Shown here in pieces: positions 16,704 through 24,104 of a DNA stretch of 25,299 nt. Under the pieces are notes generated by a model, which was given only the letters and a program-made list of their open reading frames with translations, did not search any database and had not been told where the DNA came from. Source of the stretch: Lachnoclostridium sp. UBA5890 (GTDB lineage: Bacteria > Bacillota > Clostridia > Lachnospirales > Lachnospiraceae); contig DJEU01000023.1 of NCBI GenBank assembly GCA_002431395.1, positions 1-25,299 of the forward strand, read 5' to 3'. Position 1 is the stretch's first letter. Every line of letters begins with the position of its first letter. The translations under genes and the position numbers were made by a program.

Positions 16704-17732
16704 TCACTGCTCTTTTTCTTCGGTTGGTACTGCTTCATCAAAATACCGGTCAAGTGCCTGCAGAATCTCATCGTTTTCATCCTCGACATCAACCACTTCA
16801 AAGCCCTCTTCTTCTGGCTGTTCTTCGTCATAATGTGCTAAGAAGTCCCGCCAGTCAAATACAGCTTCCACCGAAGAGATTGCCACTTCTAACATACTGT
16901 CATCCGGTTCTCTCGTCGTCAACGCCTGTAGCCAGAGTCCTGGTTTACTCAGTACATTGACCACCGGATTTTCGGACTTACCGGCAAGGGAAATAAATTC
17001 AAAGGAAATTCCCGCAATCACCGGAATCAATAAAATTCGAAGCACCATGCGAACCCACATATTGGGTACAGAAATAAACATAAACAACAGAATGCTCACA
17101 AACATTACGACCAGCATAAAACTGGTTCCGCAGCGCTTATGTACCATCGTCTGCTTTTTTGCATTTTCGACCGTTAATTCCATTCCATTTTCGATACAGT
17201 TGATGCATTTATGCTCTGCGCCATGGTACATAAACACCCGGCGAATATCCTCCAGCAGCGAAATTGCTTTTACATAACCGACAAAAAGCGCCACACGGAT
17301 CACACCTTCAATCAAGCCGCGCAGTTGAATCGACGGAACAATCTTATGAAGTTTCTCTGATATAAAAAATGGCAGTAATACAAAAAGACCAATTGCGACG
17401 ATGATGGCGGCTACAAGTGCCAGTCCCATCCACAGATCATTGGTTTTTTGGTTCTCTTTTGAACTTTCTTTTTCCTTTTCTTCTTCCTCTTCCCAAAAAC
17501 TTGCCGAATAGTTTAAGGTTCCCATTCCCATCTTTAAGGACTCTGCAAAGGCAAAAATTCCTCGGATGATCGGGAGTTTCGCAAATGCGTATTTATCTTT
17601 CAGACTTTTGTAAGCTTCTACTTTGACTTCAATCTGTCCATCTGGCTTTCGCACAGAAACAGCATACCGGCTTTTGCCCTTCATCATAACACCTTCGATG
17701 ACGGCCTGTCCGCCAATTCCCGAATATTTCAT
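16704..17732 (-). CDS. DUF1385 membrane protein (YqhQ-like)
   Basis: A conserved membrane protein of unknown function (Pfam DUF1385, related to Bacillus YqhQ). The start ATG 17732 (MKYSGIGGQAVIEGVMMKG) is chosen because GGAGG lies 7 bases before it and this sequence is the family's usual opening; an ATG 36 bases upstream adds an unlikely leader. The family motif FMYHGAEHKCINC is present around the middle. Roughly four hydrophobic segments are visible (ALVAAIIVAIGLFVLLPFF; SFMLVVMFVSILLFMFI; MVLRILLIPVIAGISFEF and one near GVIRVALFVGYV). The C-terminal 80 residues are acidic. First gene of the prmC-prfA operon. Confidence 0.92.
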   Translation of the reverse strand: MKYSGIGGQAVIEGVMMKGKSRYAVSVRKPDGQIEVKVEAYKSLKDKYAFAKLPIIRGIFAFAESLKMGMGTLNYSASFWEEEEEKEKESSKENQKTNDLWMGLALVAAIIVAIGLFVLLPFFISEKLHKIVPSIQLRGLIEGVIRVALFVGYVKAISLLEDIRRVFMYHGAEHKCINCIENGMELTVENAKKQTMVHKRCGTSFMLVVMFVSILLFMFISVPNMWVRMVLRILLIPVIAGISFEFISLAGKSENPVVNVLSKPGLWLQALTTREPDDSMLEVAISSVEAVFDWRDFLAHYDEEQPEEEGFEVVDVEDENDEILQALDRYFDEAVPTEEKEQ

Positions 17733-17774
17733 ATTCTGCCTCCATTCTGCATCCGCTTCCCATTTCATATCTGC

Positions 17775-17803
17775 TCTATATAGAACAACTCCGCAGTTCT
17801 CAA
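17775..17803 (-). promoter_or_regulatory. Candidate promoter of the DUF1385-prmC-prfA operon
   Basis: TTGAGA (17798-17803), 17 bases, TATAGA (17775-17780) on the minus strand, matching five and four of six consensus positions. The -35 region lies within the 3' arm side of the compound hairpin after rpmE, so read-through transcription and the hairpin could affect its use. Confidence 0.5.
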
Positions 17804-17831
17804 GTACCTTGCGATACAGAAACCTGCGGAG
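17789..17831 (-). terminator. Compound hairpin after rpmE, possible terminator
   Basis: Outer arms CTCCGCAG / CTGCGGAG (17824-17831 and 17789-17796) pair perfectly. Within the 27-base loop a 5-bp stem (17813-17817 / 17804-17808) carries a GCAA tetraloop of the GNRA type when read on the minus strand. It begins 22 bases after the rpmE stop. The following TTGTTCT is only a weak U-tract, so termination may be partial. Confidence 0.5.
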
Positions 17832-17853
17832 CCTTTATGTGTTCATTCTCTGC

Positions 17854-18054
17854 TTATTTCAAGCCATATTTACGATTGAACTTATCAATCGCACCACGAG
17901 CTGCCATGGACTTCTGCTGTCCTGTATAAAATGGATGGCATTTGGAACATACTTCAACATGAATATCTTCTTTTGTTGAACCTGTTACGAATTCATTACC
18001 ACAGTTGCAAACAACCTTTGCCTGGTAATATTCTGGATGGATTCCCTCTCTCAT
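17854..18054 (-). CDS. rpmE: 50S ribosomal protein L31
   Basis: A 66-residue zinc-binding L31, part of the bridge between ribosomal subunits. Cys16, Cys18, Cys36 and Cys39 (VCNCG .. VCSKCH) form the zinc site of the C+ type, and the MREGIHPEYY opening and HPFYTGQQK..RFNRKYG-like end are family standard. The start is ATG 18054, behind AGGTG at 7-8 bases; a GTG three codons earlier falls within that ribosome site. The gene lies between rho and the prfA operon, as in many Firmicutes, and has its own promoter. Confidence 0.96.
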   Translation of the reverse strand: MREGIHPEYYQAKVVCNCGNEFVTGSTKEDIHVEVCSKCHPFYTGQQKSMAARGAIDKFNRKYGLK

Positions 18055-18117
18055 GATTTTCACCTCACTACTTCTATTTTACTAAAAATTTTGTCATTTC
18101 TCAAAATCGGCTTTCTT

Positions 18118-18146
18118 ATTGTACCATGCTTTGAAACAAAATGCAA
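18118..18146 (-). promoter_or_regulatory. Extended -10 promoter of rpmE
   Basis: TTGCAT (18141-18146), 17 bases, TACAAT (18118-18123) on the minus strand, with the extended -10 bases TGG. It starts 8 bases after the rho stop. The weak CAAGC/GCTTG hairpin here followed by CATTTTGTTT is the only terminator-like element after rho. Confidence 0.65.
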
Positions 18147-18153
18147 GCAATTT

Positions 18154-20007
18154 TTAATGAAGCTTGATTTTTTTAATGGTCTCAATAAATTCTTTGTTAT
18201 TTTTCGTTCTTCGGAACAAGTTAATGATCTGCTCCAGATTGCCGTCGTTATTTGGCGAAGCACCCAATGCTTTCCGCATAATGTACACTGCTTCCAGTTC
18301 ATTCTGGTCGAGAAGAAGATCTTCACGGCGTGTACTGGATTTCTGAATATCAATGGCCGGGAATACTCGTTTTTCTGACAAATGTCTGTCAAGCACGAGT
18401 TCCATGTTACCGGTTCCCTTAAATTCTTCGAATACCACATCGTCCATACGGCTTCCGGTATCTACCAGTGCTGTCGCAAGTACCGTCAGGCTTCCGCCTT
18501 CTCGCATATTTCTTGCTGCACCAAAGAATCGTTTTGGCATATGAAGTGCCGCCGGATCCAAACCGCCGGAAAGAGTACGTCCGCTTGGTGTAACGGTAAG
18601 GTTATATGCTCTTGCCAGACGAGTAATACTGTCAAGCAGTACCACGACATCGTCACCGCCTTCGACAAGACGTTTTGCTCTCTCGATCACCATCTCGGAA
18701 ACACGTTTGTGATTTTCCGGAAGTTCATCAAATGTCGAATAAATAACTTCTACCTTTTCTCCCGCGATAGATTCTTTAATATCGGTTACTTCCTCCGGGC
18801 GCTCATCGATCAAAAGGATCAACAGATGCATATCCGGGTAATTCTGTGTGATTGCACTCGCCACCTGTTTCAACAGTGTTGTCTTACCGGTTTTCGGCTG
18901 AGATACGATCATACCACGCTGTCCTTTACCGATTGGCGCGATCAGATCGAGCATTCTCATCGAAACACCTGAGTTGCTTGTCTCCAAATGAATTCTTTCA
19001 TTTGGGAAGATTGGTGTCAGGTCTTCGAATTTATTACGGTGTGCCAGATACGTGATCGGACGCTCATTTACTTTTGTCATATACAAAAGAGCACTAAATT
19101 TTTCATTCTGTGTACGCACACGAAGATTTCCTTCAATGATATCTCCGGTACGAAGACCGAAACGGCGCAAAAATGCCGGTGATACGTAGACATCATTGTC
19201 ACCGGGAAGGAAGTTATCACAACGGATAAACGCATAACCTTCCGGCATGATCTCAAGGATTCCCTTTTTCGTGATACCACTGTCAAGTTCTTTCAATTCG
19301 GTCGGATGCACATCCAATACCTGACGGTCTTTGGCGATTGTGATCAAACCAGCCTTGATCACTTCTTCGATCGTGCGGTATGGCTGATGCTCCTGCAGCA
19401 TCTCAGAAGAACTATTGTCATGCGATGAATTGTCCTGGGATGAATAATGGGAATTATTCTGGCCATTTGAATGATAATTATTGTTTTGGTAATTATTGTT
19501 CTGGTAATTATTGCCCTGATAATTATTATTCTGATGATTATTGCCCTGATAACTGTTTCCCTGATAATTATTATTCTGGTAATTATTGCCCTGATAATTG
19601 TTCTGATGATTATTACCCTGGTAGTTATTACCCTGGTAGTTATTTCCCCGGTAGTTGTTTTGGTAATTATTGTAATTACTGTGGGAAGCTGTATTCCGTT
19701 CTCTGTAATTTCTTGAATTGTTGTTCTGGGAAGGAACATAGGTGTAGACCTTCTTTTCTCTTTCCGGCTCGCTCTTTTTTTCTTCTACCGGCTTCTCAGC
19801 AGGTTTTTCTTCCTGTTTTTTTCCCGGAAGTTCAGCCGGATTAAGAATGTCAGCCGGTTTTACCGGACGAACGACACTCTGAGAAAGAATCTCAGCTTTC
19901 TTCAATTCTTCGATCAGTTCTGCTTTACGCAATGCGGAAATTCCGCTAAGTCCTTTTTCCTTCGCCATCTCGCGAAGTTCTTTTAATGATAATTTTGTAA
20001 AATCCAT
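18154..20007 (-). CDS. rho: Transcription termination factor Rho with prion-like N-terminal insertion
   Basis: Hexameric RNA helicase that ends transcription. From ATG 20007 (behind AAAGGA) it has 617 residues, against about 420 in E. coli. Order: Rho N-terminal helical domain (1-40, LSLKELREMAKEKGLSG), a Lys/Glu/Pro-rich linker (40-95), a low-complexity segment (about 95-202) built from NNYQG-type units with Asn close to half of residues 111-185, then the cold-shock RNA-binding domain (247-315), Walker A PKTGKTT (371-377), Walker B VVLLDSITR, the Q-loop SGGLDP and R-loop GTGNMELVLDR. An ATG at 20052 overlaps the upstream gene and is rejected. The catalytic core is complete. The insertion resembles the candidate prion domain reported in Clostridium botulinum Rho, which is precedent only; switching is not shown here. 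Confidence 0.97.
   Translation of the reverse strand: MDFTKLSLKELREMAKEKGLSGISALRKAELIEELKKAEILSQSVVRPVKPADILNPAELPGKKQEEKPAEKPVEEKKSEPEREKKVYTYVPSQNNNSRNYRERNTASHSNYNNYQNNYRGNNYQGNNYQGNNHQNNYQGNNYQNNNYQGNSYQGNNHQNNNYQGNNYQNNNYQNNNYHSNGQNNSHYSSQDNSSHDNSSSEMLQEHQPYRTIEEVIKAGLITIAKDRQVLDVHPTELKELDSGITKKGILEIMPEGYAFIRCDNFLPGDNDVYVSPAFLRRFGLRTGDIIEGNLRVRTQNEKFSALLYMTKVNERPITYLAHRNKFEDLTPIFPNERIHLETSNSGVSMRMLDLIAPIGKGQRGMIVSQPKTGKTTLLKQVASAITQNYPDMHLLILLIDERPEEVTDIKESIAGEKVEVIYSTFDELPENHKRVSEMVIERAKRLVEGGDDVVVLLDSITRLARAYNLTVTPSGRTLSGGLDPAALHMPKRFFGAARNMREGGSLTVLATALVDTGSRMDDVVFEEFKGTGNMELVLDRHLSEKRVFPAIDIQKSSTRREDLLLDQNELEAVYIMRKALGASPNNDGNLEQIINLFRRTKNNKEFIETIKKIKLH
19453..19677 (-). repeat. Tandem DNA repeat coding the Rho Asn-rich insertion
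   Basis: About 15 imperfect units of 15 or 18 bases. Read on the plus strand each is a variant of CTGGTAATTATTG or CTGATAATTATT; read as protein on the minus strand each is NNYQG, NNNYQ or NNHQN. The repeat unit is a multiple of three, so unit gain or loss keeps the frame. Two sub-blocks (YQGNNHQNN) recur about 60 bases apart, which suggests duplication by slippage. Confidence 0.85.
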
Positions 20008-20035
20008 TCCATCGTCCTTTCTAAATTTCTTATCC

Positions 20036-21274
20036 CTAAAATTCAATTCCATTTTTAGTCATTAATTCTCTTGCACTTTCTAGGGAATCTACTCCGGTTG
20101 CATTTTTAATCGGTGCAAATTCTTTTTCTCTCTCCACTTCAAAAGAAAGACAGTTGTCCATCATATGAATCATATCAAGTACCAGCGTCTCAAACTTATA
20201 TCCGTTTGGCTTATCCGGCTTAATCTGGTTTCCTTCTTCATCCATATAGGGAATTTTCTTTTCTACAATATGGGTAGGGAGATTTTCGTTCATGATCTTC
20301 TCAAGTGTTGCTACAGAGAAAAGATAATTTAGTATTACACCATAATTATACAACAATTTTCCCTGTTTGTCACGCAAATGTATCATTTCTTCTGTCATTT
20401 CATAATATTCCACGATCGATGGCTTCCCGTCTTCGAGACAAAGCACCCCTACTTTTTCGTAAGGATCTGCTTTGGCAACCACTTTGGAACCGCAGACGCA
20501 GCCATGTTTCAGAACAGCTCCGACAAATACCGGATCCGCGATCTTCTGCAGCACATTGTCCACGGAAAATACATTAAGCCATTCCACGCCAAGTTTTTTA
20601 ATCGTGTCCAAAAGGCCGGCACGCACCATCGAGATAAACCATCCGCCATTTCCATTTGGTGAAGCCGAAATCCGTCCTTTGTCTTCCATATAAATCTTTC
20701 CGTCGTAACTGACCGACGGTGCCATCTGCTGAACAAAGAAATATACATAGTCTTCCTTATATCCAAAGAACTTCTTTTCCTTAAAAAATTCTACGGTATC
20801 TTTGTTATTTTTTTCACTTGTCATAATAAAGAGCGGAACCCAAGCTCCGGTCTCTTTGACAACATCCATAATATTATGGATCAGCTGCTCAAACAAATAT
20901 AATTCTTTATGTACCCCTACATTGAGCATTCCCTTTGGTTTATCCAATCCAAGACGGGTTCCCTGGCCTCCTGCCAAAAGCACCGCGCCTACTTTACCGG
21001 TACGAATTGCTTCGCATCCGATTTTTCGATAGCCTTCTTTTTCTTTCTGAATCTCTTCCAATGTAACCGCACCAAGTGGTTCCAGCTTTCCTTTCTCCAC
21101 TTCTTTGTTCTCTTTCTTTAGCAGATCCAGCAATGTGATGTCCATCTTTTCAATCTGTGACAAAAGTTTCTCCTGATCTTCTTTGGTGAGCTCATCATAA
21201 TATGCCAACAGATGCTGCTGCCCTGCCTGCTCACATTTCTGCTTTGCCTCTTCTAACGTCATAGTCTGCTCCAT
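20036..21274 (-). CDS. UDP-sugar pyrophosphorylase, UDPGP type 1 family
   Basis: Uses UTP and a sugar 1-phosphate to make a UDP-sugar and pyrophosphate for cell-envelope or glycan synthesis. It belongs to the eukaryote-like UDPGP family, not the GalU family. The nucleotide-binding loop LAGGQGTRLG (100-109) and the following DKPKGMLNVG are diagnostic. Later are SPNGNGGWFISM (uridine/sugar-binding NGNGG) and NVFSVDNVLQ. Length 412. The substrate (GlcNAc-1-P, glucose-1-P or galactose-1-P) is not resolved. Start ATG 21274 has AAGGA at 4 bases; ATG 21262 has GGAG at 6 bases, and either could be used. It lies 28 bases upstream of rho on the same transcript. Confidence 0.88.
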   Translation of the reverse strand: MEQTMTLEEAKQKCEQAGQQHLLAYYDELTKEDQEKLLSQIEKMDITLLDLLKKENKEVEKGKLEPLGAVTLEEIQKEKEGYRKIGCEAIRTGKVGAVLLAGGQGTRLGLDKPKGMLNVGVHKELYLFEQLIHNIMDVVKETGAWVPLFIMTSEKNNKDTVEFFKEKKFFGYKEDYVYFFVQQMAPSVSYDGKIYMEDKGRISASPNGNGGWFISMVRAGLLDTIKKLGVEWLNVFSVDNVLQKIADPVFVGAVLKHGCVCGSKVVAKADPYEKVGVLCLEDGKPSIVEYYEMTEEMIHLRDKQGKLLYNYGVILNYLFSVATLEKIMNENLPTHIVEKKIPYMDEEGNQIKPDKPNGYKFETLVLDMIHMMDNCLSFEVEREKEFAPIKNATGVDSLESARELMTKNGIEF

Positions 21275-21282
21275 TCTTTCCT

Positions 21283-21320
21283 TGTATTGGGATTTATTGC
21301 GAATCCCGCCCCCTAATACA
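21283..21320 (-). promoter_or_regulatory. Structured leader of the UDPGP-rho transcript
   Basis: Within the predicted 5' untranslated region, TGTATT pairs with AATACA (21315-21320 / 21283-21288) and GGGATT with AATCCC (21302-21307 / 21289-21294). The inner loop has 7 bases and the 5' side carries a 7-base AGGGGGC bulge. The stem ends directly before the AAGGA ribosome site, so it could control access to it. No known riboswitch class was recognised. Confidence 0.45.
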
Positions 21321-21333
21321 GATACTTATATCT

Positions 21334-21361
21334 ATTGTACCATTTTTTTGAAAATACACAA
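21334..21361 (-). promoter_or_regulatory. Promoter of the UDPGP-rho operon
   Basis: TTGTGT (21356-21361), 16 bases, TACAAT (21334-21339), with extended -10 bases TGG on the minus strand. It shares the sequence ATGGTACAATA with the rpmE promoter. Its -35 is 30 bases from that of the divergent malic enzyme promoter. Confidence 0.6.
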
Positions 21362-21390
21362 CCCTTTAAATCATTTTAATTTCATTTCTG

Positions 21391-21419
21391 TTGTTTTTCT
21401 TATTAAAAAGTGATAATAT
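21391..21419 (+). promoter_or_regulatory. Promoter of the malic enzyme operon
   Basis: TTGTTT (21391-21396), 17 bases, TAATAT (21414-21419), with TGA as extended -10. It predicts a leader of about 50 bases that contains AGGGA-TTT-TCCCT (21445-21457), a small hairpin just upstream of the GGAGG ribosome site. Confidence 0.55.
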
Positions 21420-21476
21420 AAATATGTATGCAAAAAAAACGAACAGGGATTTTCCCTCAAAGAACGGAGGATTACA

Positions 21477-22631
21477 ATGACAAACAGTGAAAAAGCGCTT
21501 GCTTTACACAAAGAATGGAATGGAAAAATCGAAACAACCCCAAAATGCGAAGTAAAATCCAGAGAAGATCTGGCACTTGCTTACACTCCGGGTGTCGCTG
21601 AGCCATGCAAAGTGATTGCCGAAGACAAGGAAGCTGCTTATCAATATACGATCAAATCAAACACTGTCGCTGTCGTTTCCGACGGAAGTGCCGTACTCGG
21701 TCTCGGAAACATCGGCGCTGCAGCCGCTATGCCTGTTATGGAAGGAAAGGCGGTATTATTTAAAGAATTTGGAAATGTCAATGCGTTTCCGATCTGCTTA
21801 GACACACAGGATACCGAAGAAATCATCAAAACGGTAGTCAATATCGCTCCTGCCTTCGGAGGCATTAATCTGGAAGATATTTCTGCTCCGCGATGCTTTG
21901 AGATTGAAAGCCGTCTGAAAGAACTTCTTGATATCCCGGTATTTCACGATGACCAGCACGGAACGGCTATCGTCGTACTTGCCGGCATTATCAATGCGTT
22001 AAAAGTTACCGGGAAGAAAAAGGAAGATTGTAAAATTGTGGTAAATGGTGCAGGTTCTGCCGGTATCGCGATCAGCAAACTCCTTCTTCGTTATGGTTTT
22101 CCAAATCTTACTCTCTGTGACAAGTCCGGTATCTTAAACAAAGATTCCAAAGACTTGAACTGGATGCAGAAGGAGATGATGGAGATAACAAATCTGGAAG
22201 GAAAATCCGGCACGCTCGCAGATGCATTCGTCGGCGCTGACATTTTCGTCGGGGTATCCGCTCCAAATATTGTCAGCGAGGAAATGGTGGCTTCCATGAA
22301 TAAAGATGCCATTCTGTTCGCCATGGCAAATCCAACACCTGAGATTATGCCTGATCTTGCGAAGAAAGCCGGTGCAAAAGTAGTGGGTACCGGTCGTTCG
22401 GATTTCCCAAATCAGGTCAACAACGTAGTCGCTTTCCCTGGTATTTTCAAGGGCGCATTGGAAGGACGTGCCACTCAGATCACAGAAGAAATGAAGCTGG
22501 CTGCTGCCCTGGCGCTTGCTTCTCTCGTACCGGACGACGAGTTAAATGAAGACAATATTCTGCCGGAAGTTTTCGACCCACGTGTCGCAGATGTTGTAAG
22601 CGCAGCCGTAAAAGAACATATCCATGAATAA
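21477..22631 (+). CDS. NAD(P)-dependent malic enzyme
   Basis: Oxidatively decarboxylates malate to pyruvate and CO2. The short bacterial form (384 residues) shows the catalytic Tyr36 in AYTPGVAEPC, Lys91 in EGKAVLFKEFG, the metal-binding FHDDQHGTA (Asp158, Asp159) and the nucleotide-binding GAGSAG (191-196), with MANPTPEI and TGRSDFPNQVNN later. Perfect GGAGG lies 7 bases before the ATG. NAD or NADP preference is not clear from the sequence. It heads a plus-strand operon and overlaps the next gene by 8 bases. Confidence 0.95.
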   Translation: MTNSEKALALHKEWNGKIETTPKCEVKSREDLALAYTPGVAEPCKVIAEDKEAAYQYTIKSNTVAVVSDGSAVLGLGNIGAAAAMPVMEGKAVLFKEFGNVNAFPICLDTQDTEEIIKTVVNIAPAFGGINLEDISAPRCFEIESRLKELLDIPVFHDDQHGTAIVVLAGIINALKVTGKKKEDCKIVVNGAGSAGIAISKLLLRYGFPNLTLCDKSGILNKDSKDLNWMQKEMMEITNLEGKSGTLADAFVGADIFVGVSAPNIVSEEMVASMNKDAILFAMANPTPEIMPDLAKKAGAKVVGTGRSDFPNQVNNVVAFPGIFKGALEGRATQITEEMKLAAALALASLVPDDELNEDNILPEVFDPRVADVVSAAVKEHIHE

Positions 22632-23568
22632 TCGGAAAATGTGGGGCGAAAAGCCCTACCATTCTTTGGATTACGAAATGAAACACCGCTTTGGGGAGAA
22701 AATTTACAAAATCTCCCTGGATGGCGGTTTAACTTGTCCCAACCGCGATGGCACTTTGGATACACGGGGTTGTATTTTTTGCAGTGGAAATGGTTCCGGT
22801 GATTTTGCTTCCCCCCGTTGTTCTTCTGTCACAGCGCAGATTACACAGGGAATCGAGGGCATAAAAAAGAGAAAGCAGGTAGGGCGTAAATTTATCGCCT
22901 ATTTCCAATCTTTTACAAACACATACGCGCCGGTCTCCTATCTGGAGCCACTTTATAAAGAAGCTCTCGCTCACCCGGATGTGGTAATGCTTTCCATCGC
23001 CACCAGACCGGACTGTCTGCCACCGGATGTGCTGCAGCTGCTCGCCGAATGCAACCGGATCAAACCGGTCATCGTAGAACTGGGACTTCAGACAAGCAGT
23101 GAAAGCACCGCGCAGTTTATCCGCCGCGGCTATCCGCTTTCTGTATACGACGAAGCCGTAACGAAGTTAAAAAAACTTGATATCGAAGTCGTAACCCATG
23201 TGATCGCCGGACTTCCCGGTGAGACAAAGCAGGATTTTTACAATACACTCAGCCACGTGGCAGCCTGTCAAAGTGATGGCATAAAAATTCAACTGCTGCA
23301 TATTCTAAAAGGGACAGACCTCGCAGCCCTTTATGAATCCGGTCAGTGTCCGGTACTCACGCAGGAAGAATACATTGATCTCGTCTTACACTCAATCGCT
23401 CTTCTGCCACCGGAGATGACAATTCACCGCCTTACCGGAGACGGGCCAAAAGAATTGCTGCTCGCCCCTTTATGGAGCAGCCGCAAACGTGAAGTACTCA
23501 ATGAGATCCACAAACAATTAAAACAACAGAACATCTGGCAAGGAAAGGAGTATAAGAATCATGAATGA
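22624..23568 (+). CDS. Radical SAM protein, TIGR01212 family (YtqA/YhcC-like)
   Basis: A 314-residue radical SAM enzyme of the TIGR01212 group, whose reaction is not known. The iron-sulfur cluster Cys residues are Cys38, Cys50 and Cys53 (CPNRDGTLDTRGCIFC), a spacing of 11 then 2 that is unlike the usual Cx3Cx2C and characteristic of this family. Later GLPGETKQDFYNTL and VTHVIAGLPGE match Elp3-like radical SAM folds. A poor ribosome site and the 8-base overlap with the malic enzyme gene point to translational coupling. It also overlaps DUF4364 by 8 bases. Confidence 0.92.
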   Translation: MNNRKMWGEKPYHSLDYEMKHRFGEKIYKISLDGGLTCPNRDGTLDTRGCIFCSGNGSGDFASPRCSSVTAQITQGIEGIKKRKQVGRKFIAYFQSFTNTYAPVSYLEPLYKEALAHPDVVMLSIATRPDCLPPDVLQLLAECNRIKPVIVELGLQTSSESTAQFIRRGYPLSVYDEAVTKLKKLDIEVVTHVIAGLPGETKQDFYNTLSHVAACQSDGIKIQLLHILKGTDLAALYESGQCPVLTQEEYIDLVLHSIALLPPEMTIHRLTGDGPKELLLAPLWSSRKREVLNEIHKQLKQQNIWQGKEYKNHE

Positions 23569-24094
23569 AGCATTTACCATTTACAAACTGATCATTTTAT
23601 ACACACTCAATGAAATCGAATCCCCTTTAACCTTCGGACTGATCTCGGATTATCTTACCGGACATGAATACACGAATTATTTCAATGTCCAGAATGCATT
23701 CGCCGAGTTACTGGATGCCGATCTGATCCGTTGTTCCAACACCTATAACACGGCTTACTATGAAATTACCCCCGCAGGCAGAGAGACACTTGAATTATTT
23801 GGAAATACTTTGTCTCGGGAAATCCGTCAGGAAATCGATGACTATTTACAAGCAAACAATCACGAGATTGTACAACGCGTTACCTTGATCAGTGATTATA
23901 GCAAAAATGCAAACGGGGAATATACTGCTACCTGCAGTCTGATGGAAAAAAATGTTCCGATCTTTGAGCTAAAATTATCCGTTCCGGATGAAGAAGATGC
24001 CATTCGCATCTGCAATAACTGGCGGGCCGGCAGTGACGATCTGTATGCTGCCGCTGTTAAAAATTTACTCCGTCCCACAGAGGAGACGGAGTAA
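23561..24094 (+). CDS. DUF4364 family protein
   Basis: A 177-residue protein of unknown function typical of clostridia. The N-terminal 80 residues (ILYTLNEIESPLTFGLISDYL.. NVQNAFAELLDADLI.. YYEITPAGRETLELF) have the form of a winged-helix DNA-binding domain of the PadR/MarR style. The C-terminal part is mixed strands and helices with an acidic end. A transcriptional role is inferred from the fold only. AAAGGAG precedes the ATG. Its last codons form one arm of the terminator. Confidence 0.9.
   Translation: MNEAFTIYKLIILYTLNEIESPLTFGLISDYLTGHEYTNYFNVQNAFAELLDADLIRCSNTYNTAYYEITPAGRETLELFGNTLSREIRQEIDDYLQANNHEIVQRVTLISDYSKNANGEYTATCSLMEKNVPIFELKLSVPDEEDAIRICNNWRAGSDDLYAAAVKNLLRPTEETE
24067..24092. 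terminator. Two-way terminator between convergent genes
   Basis: ACTCCGTC (24067-24074) and GACGGAGT (24085-24092) form an 8-bp stem. On the plus strand it is followed by AATCCG and TTTCTTTT, and on the minus strand by AAATTTTT. The arms lie in the final codons and stop of DUF4364. A competing plus-strand hairpin, ACGGA-GTAA-TCCGT (24086-24099), uses the same arm and leads straight into TTCTTTT. Confidence 0.75.
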
Positions 24095-24104
24095 TCCGTT
24101 TCTT

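Noticed and set aside
18124..18175. Terminator after rho (CAAGC / GCTTG then CATTTTGTTT)
   Set aside because: A 5-bp stem, large loop and broken T-run overlap the rpmE promoter; too weak to list as a terminator.
19453..19677. Possible CRISPR array
   Set aside because: Units are 15-18 bases, directly adjacent, in frame within rho, and there are no distinct spacers.
19380..19844. Plus-strand open frames opposite the Rho repeat, some strongly hydrophobic (Ile/Val/Leu strings) or Asn/Tyr/Cys-rich
   Set aside because: They are antisense readings of the Asn-rich repeat, have no ribosome site or promoter, and the minus-strand frame is an intact Rho.
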